The notes under the pieces were generated by a model. It did not search any database. It saw only the letters and a list, made by a program, of their open reading frames with translations, and had not been told where the DNA came from. Of a stretch of 64,000 bases of DNA, positions 34,772-46,594 are shown in pieces (position 1 is the stretch's first letter; every line of letters begins with the position of its first letter). The translations under genes were made by a program, and so were the position numbers. Source of the stretch: Phanerochaete sordida (lineage: Eukaryota; Basidiomycota; Agaricomycetes; Polyporales; Phanerochaetaceae); NCBI GenBank assembly GCA_019973155.2, contig BPQB01000016.1, positions 310,001-374,000 on the forward strand. Direction: 5' to 3'.

Positions 34772-37700
34772 ATGACCCACGAGATCCCCACCCCGCCAGG
34801 GCTGCCCATTCTGGGCCATGCTCTGTTGTTCAAGTCTGAGTTCCCAATGGAGACGCAGTACCTGCTCACAAAGCAGTACGGCGGGATATTCAGGCTGCTC
34901 GTGCCAGGTGAGTCGGACTACGCGCTCGGTGGCGGTCGTGCTCATTTGTGTAGGCAGGAGCTTGATAACGATTGGAAGTCATGAGCTCATGCACGAGATC
35001 AGCGACGACAAGCGGTTCCGCAAGAGGATCAGCGGGACCCTCACCCATCTCCGGTATGCAGTTGGTGACGGGCTTCTGACGGTATGTGTCCTGTTGGCCA
35101 GGCAAAACGTGTCTAACATTTACTTGTAGGCAACAGTCCCTGGAGAGGAGAACTGGAATATCGCTCGTATGTATCTACGCTGCTGCGAACTCGGGAGCTT
35201 GACACACCTCCCGCAGACCGCGTCCTGGCACCTACGTTCAGCGCCATCAGCCTTCGCAATTTCTTCGACGACATGATGGACGTCGTGTCCCAGCTGGTGC
35301 TCAAGTGGGAGCGGTACGCATGCCTTTTGTCCTTCCATCGCTCTTGATCCTCACTCGCACTCCAGGTTCGGCGCGCACCACACCATCGACACCGGCGAAG
35401 ACTTCACCGCACTGTCGTTCGAGATCATCTGCCTGACATGCATGTCCTACAGGCGAGTTTCGCGCTCCTTCTCCCCTCGACGCGCAGGCTGACCCGTCCC
35501 GCAGGATCAACAGCTTCTACAGCGTACGCGCGCTCAGTTCTTACCCGGAGTCCGTTGCTGACGCGATATCACAGGACGGCGCGCACCCATTCGCCTTCGC
35601 CGTCGCAGATTACAACGAGCAGGCGTTCGTGCTCGGCACGAGCGGGCTCATCAAGGCGCTCCGCTTCGGCGCGAAGGCCAAGCTCGAGGCAAACAAGGCC
35701 ACCCTGTCCCAGTTCGTCGACGAGAGTGCGTCCCGGCACGCTGAGCGCACGATTGCACTGCTGATGGACGAGCAGTGCTGGAGGACCGCAAGGCGCGCCC
35801 GCCGCCGAAGGAGGACATGCTGCACGAGATGCTGCACAAGGAGGATCCCGTCACGGGCAGGAAGATGACGGAGCTTAGTGTCAAGCAGAATGTGCGTCGC
35901 TTCCGGCATGGCTTTAGGGCTGACGGCTGACTGCGCTGTGTTCCAGCTATTGACACTCCTCATGGCCGGTATGTCTTCCGCCTGTATGCACTCGCTCTTA
36001 CTGATTTTCCCGACCCAGGCCATGAAACGACCTCCAGTACGGTGGTCGTCCTTGTACAGCCGTTACCTGCTGACGCGGTATACCCCTAGGTCTCCTGACC
36101 TTTGCGCTCTACTACCTCATCCAGAATCCGGTCGCGATGCGCAAGCTGCGCGAAGAAATCGACACGATCCTCGACGGCCGGCTGATGACCGCAGACGACA
36201 TGAGCAAGCTCCCGTATCTCATCGGTGCGCACACACTCTCTGCGCACGTCCCCCACCATGAACACCACCCCCAGCGGTCCTGCGCGAGACCCTGCGCCTG
36301 AGCCCAAGCGCACCCGCGCGCATCGTCGAGGCGACCGAGGACACGACGCTCGCAGGCGGCAAGTACGCCATCAAGAAGGGCGACGAGCTCATCGTCTGCA
36401 CGTACATCGCGCAGCGCGACCCCGCGGTCTGGGGCGACGACGTAAGTGTACGGACCCTGCGCTCCGTCGGCGCCTGCTGACCGCCCCCGCAGGCAGACGA
36501 GTTCCGCCCCGAGCGCATGCTCGACGGCAAGTTCGAGGCGCTCCCGGTGCGTTCCCCAAACACCCTACCCGCCCCGCCGCTGACACCCCGCCAGCCCGAC
36601 GCCTGGCAGCCCTTCGGCGTCGGCATCCGCGCGTGCCTGGTGCGTCCCTCCCCCCTCCCTCCTCGCCTTCTCGCAGCAAGGGCTGACGCAGCACGCAGGG
36701 CCGCGCGTTCGCGTGGCAGGAGGCGCAGCTCGTGCTCGCGTGCCTCGTGCAGCACTTCACGTTCGCCTTCGCGGACGCGCAGCCCGCGCGCCTGCGCGTC
36801 CGCCAGACGATCACGCTCCGCCCTGCCGAGGTCCTCGTGCGCGCCGTACCGCGCACCGACCGCCGTGGGCCGGTGTCGCTTGCTGCGCGCGGCGCGGCGG
36901 GGGGTGTGCCGGCGAGGGGCGCTGCGAACGGCGCTGAGAAGGGTAGGGGTGCGGCAGAGACGGATGAGGGTGGGGGCACGGAGGGCGGGGTGCCGATGTA
37001 TGTGTACTTTGGCTCGGACATGGGCACCAGCGAGCAGTTCGCGAGGCGCATCGCGGCGGACGCGGGGCGGCGTGGTATGTGGGATGGCGATGTGGGCATG
37101 GTCTGCGTGCTGACGCGGGGGCAGGCTTCAAGGCGAGCGTCGCACAGCTCAACGCCGCCACGGCGAGCGTGCCGACCGACGGGCCCGTCGTGATCGTCAC
37201 TGCGTCCTACGAAGGCAAGCCGCCCGAGAACGCCGCGCACTTCGTCGAGTGGCTCGGCGCGCTCAAGGACGAGGGCGCGTGCGCAGGCGTCGCGTACGCC
37301 GTCTTCGGCTGCGGCAACCGCGACTGGGTGCAGACGTACCAGCGCGTGCCGACGCGCGTCGACGCGGGGCTCGCGGCGGCGGGCGCGTCGCGCATCGCGC
37401 CGCGCGGCGAGGGCGACGCGAGCGCGGGCGACTTCTTCGAGCGCTTCGCACGGTGGGAGGACGCGCTGTGGGCGGCGCTCGCCGAGGTGCGTGCGGCTGC
37501 TCCGTGGGCGGGTGTCGGGGCTGATGCGTGGGTGGCAGCGGTATGATACGAAGACGGAGGGCGCGGGCGAGCCGCAGGTCGACGTCGAGCTCGCGGCGCC
37601 TGGTGCCGCGCGTGCGAAGGCGCTGGCACAGGAGGATGCGGCCACGACGGGCACGGTCGTCGAGAACAGGGTGCTCACGGCGCCGGGCGCTCCGGTGAAG

Positions 37701-39014
37701 AGGCACATCAGTGCGTGCGACTTCGGTTGTTTTTCTGGCCTTGGGTTTACGTGGTATCATTAGAGTTTCAGCTGCCTGAGGGGTCGACGTTCATCGCGGG
37801 AGACTATCTTGCTGTGTACGTGGTCGTCCATTCATAACGGCTCGGTCCAGGCTGATTTTCCCCCTCCCAAACAGGCTCCCTACCAATCCTCCGCGTGACG
37901 TCCGACGCGCCCTCGCTCGCTTTGGTCTTCTCCCTGATCAGGAGGTATGTGTGCTGCTCTTCGCGACCATGGCTCGTGCTCACCAGGTGCAGATTACGAT
38001 CAAGGCGGCTGGATTCACGTCTCTTCCAACTGGACATCCAATCGCCGTCTCTACTCTGCTCAGTGGCTACGTTGAGCTGGCGCAGCCCGCGACGACGCGC
38101 GATCTCCAGTCTCTCAGCGCCGCCGCAAAGTCCGACGCGGAGAAACTCGTCTTCAAGGAGCTCGCAGACAACCACACCGAGCTGGTCGTCGCCGAGCGGC
38201 TCAGCGTGCTCGACATCCTCGAGGCGCACCCGGACATCGCCATCCCGTTCCCCGCCTTCCTACAACTCCTGCCCGCGATGCGCGTGCGCCAATACAGTAT
38301 CTCGTCCTCGCCACTCGCGGACCCGACGCGCGCAGCGCTCACCATCCGCGTCTTCGAGGCCGAGCGCACGGCCGGCCGCGCAGAGCCGCTCCTCGGCGTC
38401 GCGTCGAGCTTCCTCGGGGCGCTGCACGCGGGCGACCGCGTGCAGCTCGCGGTGCGCCCGTGCAAGCGCGAGTTCCGCCTCTCGGCGGACCCCGCGACGC
38501 CGCTCGTCATGATCTGCGCGGGCGCGGGCCTCGCGCCGATGCGCGGCTTCCTGCAGGAGCGCGCGCTGCAGAAGCAGGCCGGGCGCGACGTCGCGACGAG
38601 CGTGCTGTTCTTCGGGTGCCGTGACCCCGGGGAGGACTATCTCTACAAGGACAGCGACCTGAAGGAGTGGGTCGCGCTCGGCGTCGTCGACGTGCGCCCC
38701 GCGTTCTCGCGCGCGAGCGGCGAGTCGCTCGACTGCAAATACGTCCAGGAGTACGTCGCTCGCTCTATCTTTCCCTTGAGCCTGCCGCTGACACTTTCGC
38801 GCGCAGCCGGCTCTGGCACGACCGCGCGGACGTCGTCGCGGCGTGGGACGCGGGCGCGAAGCTGTACCTGTGCGGCTCGGCGAAGATGGCCGCGGGCGTG
38901 CGCGAGAAGCTCGTGCTCATCGTGCAGGACGCGCTCCAGCTCGACCGCGCGGCCGCCGTGCAGCACTTCAGCACGAAGATGGCGGACCGGTTCGCCACGG
39001 ATGTGTTTGAGTAG
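34772..39014 (+). CDS. P450 gene C: CYP505-like P450-reductase fusion
   Basis: Complete fusion, about 1070 residues. Start MTHEIPTPPGLPILGHALLF. The I helix reads LLTLLMAGHETTS, the ExxR motif is LRETLRLSP, and the heme loop is WQPFGVGIRACLGRAF, where the usual Ile after Cys is Leu. The linker is longer and Gly/Ala-rich (GGVPARGAANGAEKGRGAAE) before FGSDMGTSE, the FMN loop. Reductase motifs are RQYSISSSP, GVASSFL, CAGAGLAPMRGFLQER and LYLCGSAKMA, with ATDVFE at the end. About 20 introns at the same places as in gene B. It lies about 0.6 kb before gene D, which resembles it in the heme domain, so C and D probably arose by tandem duplication. Role inferred from the CYP505 family: NADPH-dependent hydroxylation without a separate reductase. 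Confidence 0.92.
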
Positions 39015-39281
39015 AAGTTTCCTTTTGCTTGTATCACCTTGCGTAGTTTATTTTTTAGGATAGATTTGCTGGTCTCGTTGTTCATTGCTTACGGCTTGCA
39101 GAAGCGACGAAGAAGATGGAAATACTAGCGCCACATTGTGGCGTTGGGAATACCAAGGGCACATGTCTTTCGCACGGGCTGTCACCATCTACTTGCAGCA
39201 GTCGACCTGCTCATGTAAAGAATCGCTTCCTATATCGCTTTCCACCCTGGAATCATCTTCGTTTGAGCTGTCGACATCCCT

Positions 39282-39288
39282 TATAAAC
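39282..39288 (+). promoter_or_regulatory. Possible TATA box of P450 gene D
   Basis: TATAAAC lies about 310 bp upstream of the gene D start, in the 0.6-kb gap after gene C. The distance is long unless the leader is long, so this is tentative. Confidence 0.3.
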
Positions 39289-39600
39289 CGCACGCTAATA
39301 TCCATATCCACCCCTTCTGTAGATTATTCGATGAGTCGAGTCTATCTCAAGCACTGCAAATGCTACCTTCAGCCAACAAGGGTCCCACGCTTACGAAGTG
39401 TTGCTTTCCTTGTCGCCGAAGTCTCCCATCGTCTTCGGCAGGTTTCTTGCTCAAGGTACCGAATAAACCTCGGCCAAGGTGCATGGAGAATTATCTACTC
39501 TCGCAAAAGAGGGAAGTTTACGCCCATGAGAAAAGTTGGGGATACCATCTCGCGATATGAGCTGGCCACAGCTTGCACACAGCTCACACCAGCGTAGCCA

Positions 39601-41734
39601 TGACTCTCCCCATCCCCAGCCCGCCCGGCCTCCCCCTGCTCGGCCATGCCACTCTCTTCGACCCCGACTTCCCCATGAGCTCCCTGCACAAGCTCGTCCA
39701 AGAATACGGAAATGGGGAGATAGTCAGCATCCGCCTGCCAGGTGAGGCCGACACACAAAAACGGCTGCGGGTGCGCTGACTATTTGAAGGCGGCAAGGAG
39801 GTTGTGGTCATCGGCAGCCAGGAGCTCCTGCACGAGGTGAACGACGACGAAAGGTTCAAGAAACGCATCCAGGATGGCCTCCAGGAGATGCGTCCGGCTA
39901 TGGGAGACTCGCTACTGACGGTTCGTAATCCGTGCATGTCTGTGGTGAGGATGATGTAAAGTACGTTTAGGCTGAGGTCCCTGGAGAGAACAATTGGTAT
40001 ATTGCCCGTGAGTATCTTTCAAATTCAGTTCGTCTCATAATTGAACAAGCTGCAGATCGTGTTCTTGCATCATCGTTCAGCGCCATCGGTCTCCGCGGGT
40101 TCTTTGACGACATGTCCGAGATCTCCTCGCAGCTTGCCTTGAAATGGGAGCGGTAAGCTATCTCGTCTGTCTACCATCGCCTTACGTTCCCTGACGGCGC
40201 GTTAGATTCGGAAGCCATACAGAAATCGACCTCCTCGCAGACTTCACGGCCCTCACCTTTGAGGTCATATCGCTCTGCAGCATGTCATACAGGTGCGCTC
40301 TGCACTCATCCTTGTCTAAATAAATTGCACACTCACCGCAGTGTAGAATGAACATCTTCTATCACGTAAGCCCTGGCCCGGTGTGAGTACGCACAGGTCC
40401 TGACAGTGGCCGTCCAGGGCGGCAAGCACCCCTTCGCAGACGCAGTCGCGAGCTACAGCGCCGAGGCGTTCCGGCGCATGCACCGCCCGGGCCTCGTCAA
40501 CGCGCTCATGTTCAGCGCGAACGCGCAGTTCACGCTGGACACTGCGATGATGCAAGAGTGCGTCGAGAGCAGTGCGTCGCCCGTTTCTTGCGCAGTGATC
40601 ATCGCTGATTGCGGGGTGGGGGCGACGCGCCAGTCCTGCAGGAGCGCAAGGCGCATCCGACCGAGACGCGCGATGCGCTGTACGCTATGATGCACGACAC
40701 GGACCCCGTCACAGGCCAGCGCATGTCGGAGCTCAGCATCAAGCAGAACGTGCGTAGAGCCTGGTGCTTCTCTGTCCTGCTAGGCTGACCACTGGAGCTT
40801 GCAGATCATCACTTTGCTGATGGCAGGTACGCCGCTTCGTATCTGCGCGATGTCTAGTATTGACGGCCGTGCGGCGCAGGATTCGAGACCACAGCTTGTA
40901 AGTCCCGTTCCCTAGTACGGTTTTATCAGGATATTGACACATACCCCCAGCGTTCCTCACCTTCGTCTTCTACCACCTCCTGCACCACCCTACCGCGATG
41001 CGCAAGCTCTGCACCGAGATCGACAGCACGCTCGCCGGGCGGCCGCTCGCACCGGACGACCTCGGCAAGCTCCCGTACCTCATCGGTGCGCCGCCCCGCC
41101 CTCCTTCTGTCCCCACGCTGATTGCGCGCCAGCGGTGATGCGCGAGACGCTGCGCCTGACGCCGACGTCGCCCGGGCGGCTCGTCGAGCCCGTCGCGGAC
41201 ACGACGCTCGGCGGGCGGTACGCCGTGCGCCGCGGCACGCCCGTGCTCGTCTCGACGTACATGGGCCATCGCGACACAAGGGTCTGGGGCGACGACGTGC
41301 GTGCCCCTGTCCGTGCGTCTGGTGCGCAGTCGCTGATGTGGCGCGCAGGTCGAGGTGTTCCGCCCCGAACGCATGCTCGACGGCCAGTTCGAGGCGCTCC
41401 CGGTGCGTGCCGCCTCACCTTTCACCCACACCCACTCACACACGCCCAGCCGGACTCGTGGCAGCCGTTCGGCGTCGGCCTCCGCGCCTGCATCGTACGC
41501 CTTCCTCCTCCTCCAACCTTTTAGTGGAAGAGCTGACGGGGCGGACGGGCGCAGGGCCGCGCGTTCGCGTGGCAGGAGGCGCAGGTCACGCTCGTGAAGC
41601 TGCTGCAGCGCTTCACGTTCGCGCTCGTCGACCCCGACGCCGGGCCGTGCATCAGGCAGACGTTCACGCTCAATCCGCGCGGCGTGCGCGTGCGTGCGTT
41701 CCCGCGCGCGGGGCGCGAGGAGGCGGGTGCGTGA
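39601..41734 (+). CDS. P450 gene D: CYP505-like heme domain without reductase
   Basis: Starts MTLPIPSPPGLPLLGHATLF and follows genes A-C exon by exon through the heme domain. The I helix is ITLLMAGFETTA (Phe and Ala replace the His and Ser of GHETTS), the ExxR motif is MRETLRLTP, and PERMLDGQFEALP is kept. The heme loop WQPFGVGLRACIGRAF has the Cys ligand. The protein stops about 45 residues after the heme loop (RVRAFPRAGREEAGA), exactly where the others enter the linker to the FMN domain. No flavodoxin or FAD remnant is visible in the next 0.6 kb. The frame is intact through all heme-domain exons, so it can still make a folded P450. It would need electrons from a separate NADPH-P450 reductase, which is not in this window. 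Length about 470 residues. Confidence 0.88.
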
Positions 41735-42361
41735 GGCGGCGGACGGGGGCGTAGACGTTCAGAAGGGCTGCTGTCTGGAGGTCAATTATCATGGGAGCGC
41801 AGATATGTTATACAAAATACACGCCGTGTCTCGAGGATTGCTGCACAAACTTCTTCGCAGGCAAACTGGCGAGCGTCACGTAGATCCGCTCGGGATACTC
41901 GCGCGTAGCCAGTACGAGCTGGTCATGGTCTTGCAAACGCACAAAACGCCTCTGTCGCCGGCCGCAAGCCCCGGCACTGTCATCCGAGCTGGACTCGCTC
42001 AGAGGACGGACGGCGGGTCTGCACGGGTCGTCTTGACGCGTTCGCGAGGACAGTGCGCGACATGGTGCGCGAAGTAATTTGGGTCGCGCGGCTCGCGCCG
42101 CCAGCGTCGTGGGGCGGGTGACTGGGGTCCGAAGATACATGGGGACCCCGTAGACCCCTGTACGTGCTCTCCAGGTCCGCGAAGAGGCAGCAGGCGGGCC
42201 TATCGCAAACGTCCAGATTCCAGAAATGCTATATACACGCAAGCCCGCGTCCGTAGTGTAGTGCTGTTACTAATGTACAATGCAATATCCCAATCCGATC
42301 CCAGCCCTAAACTCGCATTACCTCCCCCTCCCTCTGCGGCACCAACGCTAAACCAAACGCC
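41735..42361. other. Intergenic region after P450 gene D
   Basis: About 0.63 kb with no gene. I looked for leftover flavodoxin or reductase exons of gene D (GSxxGT, PTDGP, GCGNRDW) and saw none. Confidence 0.5.
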
Positions 42362-44967
42362 TCACACCTCACCCAAAAAATCCAAACACCCACCCGCACA
42401 CCCCCGCCACAGCACCGGCACGCCGCCCTCGACGCCCGCGGGCAGCCCGCCGACGACACACGCCCACGCGAGCCGCTCCTCGGCGCACCGCACGAACACG
42501 CGCGCCGCGCCGCCGTGCACCGGCGACCGACAAGTGCCGATGCTGGGGTGCGTCTCGCCGTCCTCCCCTTCCCCTCCCTCTCCAGCTCCAGCTCTCGTTC
42601 CGCCTAAGCCATACCCGGTCTCGGAAGGCGCAGCGCCAAACGACGCACTCCGCCTAACACGCTTCGCCGGCGCCGCCCCGTGCGTCCCATGCGCCCCATG
42701 CGTCGCGCCCGAGCCCGCGAGCGGCGCGGCGACGGCGCGCGGGCAGCACGCGCGCAGGTCGTCGAGCAGCCAGCGCGGGTAGTCGTCGGGCAGCGGGAGC
42801 GCGTGGATGTGTTCCAGGAGCGTTTCGCGGTGGGGTGCGGTGGGATGTTGGGTGGAGGGGTCCTGGGTGGAGGGGTGCTGGGCGGTGGGATGCTGGGCGG
42901 CGGGGCTTGGGGCGAGCAGAGCGCGGAGGCAGAGCTCGGTGAGGGAGGGGAGGGTGAAGTGGGTTGTGGTGGGGGTGGTGGGTGTGCGGGTGGTGAGAGG
43001 AGCGGAGGCGGGAGGAACGGCAGGAGGGACAGCGGAAGGAGCGGAAGCGGAGGGGACGGTGGGTGGAGCAGAGGCGGGGGGATCGGCGGGCGGAGCAGAG
43101 GAGGAGGGACCGGCAGGTGGCGGGAGCCAGGGGTTGCCCTGGAGGCTGAGCGTCGTGAGGCGCATGTCGAGCATCTCGGCGGGGAGGTACGTGAGCTTGT
43201 TCTGCGAGAGGACGAGCACGCGGAGGTTCGCGAGCTGCCCGATCTGCGGCGGCATGTGCGCGATCCTGTTTCCGCCTGCACCGGAGTCAGCATTCGAAAA
43301 TTCGAGGGAATGCGATGAGGTACGTACGCAGGTTGAGCTCGACGAGGCCCTGCAGCCGGAAGAGCTCGACGGGCAGCCTCGTGATCTGGTTCTGCGCGAG
43401 CGAGAGGAAGAGCGAGTTGTCGACGCTCTCGGGCTCTGCGTCTTCCGGTGGCTTTAGCTGGGCCATCGAGGGGGACTTGAGCAGCCGGGGATGGTCGTCG
43501 GGCGCGAGGAACGGTTTGTGGTGGAGCGGGTTGCTGGGGACCGTGGCCGAGCGCATGAACGGCCGCGAGCGTGGACTGAACTCGGACGTGGGCTTCGTGC
43601 GCGACTGCAGCACGACGAGGGACCCGAGGTCGGCGATGGACGGTGGGATCCGTGTTAGAGGGGTCCCGATGAGCCCAGAGTTACTAGACACAACATCAGC
43701 ACGCATATACCCACTGCAAATACCGTCACTCACTCAAGGTTGACCCTCCCATTGGACTCGTTGATAGCGTGCTCGATGGCCTTATCCCAGACCTCCTGCT
43801 CCACCTGCTCGCGGCTCCGATAGACAGGCGAGGCATCCATCTCGTCGTCGCTAAGGTCGATGGCGTCCGGATCGTACGCATAGGGTGCGGGGCGTGCCCT
43901 GGACGCGTACGGTTGGCTGGGTGGATCTGACAGGAAGCCAGACGAGGTGGAGCTTGCCACGGAAAGCGCTCGTACGGGCTCCTTCGCTCGAGTCTTCTTC
44001 TCCCATGCCGGAGGCGTCCAAGCTGGGTTCGCGTCGCCGGCCAGCGGGTCGTGTGGAATAGAGGAGGGTGAGATAGACATCATGGTACTAAGAGAGGAGG
44101 AGCCTGGTGTAGATGGAGACTTTGGAAACTGGGAATGGCTCCCAGACGCGAGGAGAGGCATAGGATGGGATGAATGGGCATTGGCAGGCACTGTGGTAGA
44201 GCGTGTGAAGGGACGGGAGCGTGAAACAGGCCCTGCTGTGGGTTCGAAGGCTGGTAGAAGAGTAGCTGGCGCCCTATCGACAGCCAATGGCGTCCCCGCT
44301 AGGCCTGCAGAGCTGTATGCGATGTCAGTTTCCTCCGTCCGATCACAATGACTGGTACTCACGCAGACTTTCGGGTATCCCGAGCCTCGTTGTCCGCTTT
44401 GTCAGATATCTCGGGATGGGCGAGCCCCGTCTCTGAGTCATCGTCGCCGAGGCTGACCGCGTCCGGGTCGAACGCGTACGGAATGGCACGCGCTTCAGAC
44501 GTGAATAGCCGAGCTGGTGCGATGGACGAGAAGTCGGAGGAGCCCTCGCTGGCCGTCGAAAGCGTCCTGTCGCTCTTCGCCCTCTTCTCCCAGCTGGGCG
44601 GCGTCCACGCCGCGTTCGCGTCGCCTGCTAGCGGGTCGTGCGGGACGGCGGTCGAGGTCGTGTGACGCGTGCGCGGCGGCGAGTCATCCAAACTGAAGAC
44701 GTCGTGATCCAGTGAGCTATCCAGTTCAAATCCACCACGAGGAGTACGCTTCTCATAGATGCGCGGCGGCCGCACCGCCTTCGTCGAGGCAGCAAACGGG
44801 TGGGAAGGCCCCGGCGACGGCGGCGGCGAAAGCGCGAGCGGCTCCGGGGGAGGCGACGAGACGGGCGACGAGTCGCATGGCCCGAACGACGGCGAGGAGG
44901 CGGGCGAGGACGTCGGCGGCGGCGAGGGCGCCCCAAAGCGATTCGGTGGGCGGGTGTAAGACGACAT
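42362..44967 (-). CDS. Gene H: leucine-rich-repeat protein with duplicated N-terminal units
   Basis: Exons 44967-44364, 44312-43734, 43683-43328 and 43275-42362 give about 817 residues; junctions keep frame. The carboxyl half contains LRRs (LFLSLAQNQITRLPVELFRL, NRIAHMPPQIGQLANLRVLV, then LSQNKLTYLPAEML). These would form a solenoid for protein binding. The amino half is disordered but repeated: HDPLAGDANAAWTPPSWEK in exon 1 returns as HDPLAGDANPAWTPPAWEK in exon 2, followed by a PYAFDPDAVSL/PYAYDPDAIDL unit. The SRSRPFTRSTTVPAN unit of exon 2 returns as PRSRPFMRSATVPSN in exon 3. A QHPST repeat (42839-42910) follows the LRRs. The carboxyl end has C-x-SPVH...FVRC...WACVVGG...C, possibly metal-binding. 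Such LRR proteins are common in fungi; role here unknown. Confidence 0.82.
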
Positions 44968-45246
44968 GGAAATGGGAGCGCGCGGGATCGCAGGCCTGAT
45001 AAACCGGCAGTTGCCGCCCTACCCCGGGTGCACGTGACCGCGCATTGCGCGTGCGCGTCATTCCGCGTCGCAGCTTCAGCGACGACGACGAGCAGCCAGG
45101 CTAGAACTCATCGAACGCGCACAGGCCAGAGAATTACGTCGGAATCAAATCGAAATCTATTCGCATGCCCTATCTGCGTAACAAAAACACGTCGGCGGCA
45201 GCACCTAAAGCGCAAATCTGCACGCACCCCGCCATCTTCGAAAGCG

Positions 45247-46056
45247 TCAATAATCCCGTTCCGAGATGAACTGCCCGACGAGTTCCATCGCAGCCTCTCC
45301 CTCCTCATCGGCCGCTTTGACATCGACGAAGAACCACCTCCAGAATCCGTCGTCGTCGTCGTCGTGGCTGCACAGCGTGATCTCCACCCCCGGCGCGCCT
45401 TCCTGAGGACGTTCCCTCTGCAACGTAACCTCGTACCACCACTGGTCACTCTTCGTGCCCCTTTTCTCCCTCTGAATGGCCTTCATTATAATCTCGTTCC
45501 ACTTCTTCAACATGGCCTTCGCAGACGGCGTCTCGCGTGCCTGTTCGTCCACGTCGGACACCGTCCACGACTTCACGGCCTGGATGTGCTTCCCGACCGC
45601 GTCGAACTGCTCCTCCTTCGGCAAGTCGGCGACCTTCCTGTATGCCTCTAGCGCTGTCGACTTGAGGACGACGTCTTGCGAGGATACCGCCTCGTCGACG
45701 ACCGACCAGATGGCCTCTACGCACATGTAGAATGCGTGCGGACCAGGGGCTGCCAGCTCGGGTGGAACGGGTTCTTCGTCATCTTCGTCGTCTTCGTTGC
45801 TTGCCGCGTCAGTACTGTCTCCGGGCTTGTCGTCACCGCCGGCAGATGCATCTTCGGAGGCAGCCCTGCTCTTCTTCCGGGTCTCGAGGGCGTCCGTCGC
45901 TCCGCTGAGCCTGCGCTTCTTTACGTTGCTCTCATCTACACAAGGTCATCAGGTACGGCTTCGTGCTGCTGAACTTGCAGACTCACCCTGTGTCAACTTG
46001 CTTTCGGCGGCTGGCTCCGCCTGGACGATGCTCTTACTCCGAGGACGCGCAGTCAT
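45247..46056 (-). CDS. Gene I: small acidic nuclear-type protein, family with K and L
   Basis: Exons 46056-45987 and 45935-45247 give 252 residues. A basic stretch (VKKRRLSG...TRKKSRAAS) directly after the intron looks like a bipartite nuclear localisation signal. An Asp/Glu run follows (SNEDDEDDEEPVPPE). The folded part starts at APGPHAFYMCVEAIW and includes VVLKSTALEAYRKVADLPKE, the motif QWWYEVTLQRERP, and EGEAAMELV near the end. Genes K and L share all of these in the same order and an intron at the same place. No match to a family I know. Inferred: a nuclear or chromatin-associated protein, by composition only. Confidence 0.8.
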
Positions 46057-46594
46057 CTTGATAAATATTGCTCGAACACCACTAGGGAAGTAGGCGGTGG
46101 GCTATCAAGAAATTTCCGGTGGGGGTCGGGAGCAGGTTGGGCAACACGAACACGGTCGCGTCCTCGGCTATCTGGCCTCGCGACGGGACGTCCAGCTCCG
46201 AGATGGCGACCCTGGACTCGGCTAAGTGGACGCGTCTGCACGTCGAACTTCGCGATCTCCAGAACTACACACCTCATTGTCCGGCCTGGTCTCGACAAGA
46301 GACCATTCGACAGAGTTTATGAATTGTAACAGTTGAATCCAGAGAAGCAATCCTGCTGAGTACCCGTTAGGAGCCATCCTTGTTGGGCACTTGAACCTCT
46401 TGAAGTTCGGTGGAAGAATGACGAGGAGTGGAGAATTTCTGCCAAGCATATATAACTACAACGACGTGGGACCTGACTACTGTTACATAAACTGTACAAC
46501 CTCATTACTACACATAAAATCGGCATGCGGGGTATATCTGGGCACGATGTTCCACGATGAGCGGCGCAAAGATCAACTGTCCGCTCGGACGCAC
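46057..46594. other. Intergenic between genes I and J
   Basis: About 0.54 kb, no gene seen. It should hold the promoter of gene I and the 3' UTR of gene J, both on the minus strand. Confidence 0.4.

Noticed and set aside
42680..43318. Plus-strand Gly/Glu-rich frame
   Set aside because: Opposite strand of LRR gene H and its QHPST repeat; no motif of its own.
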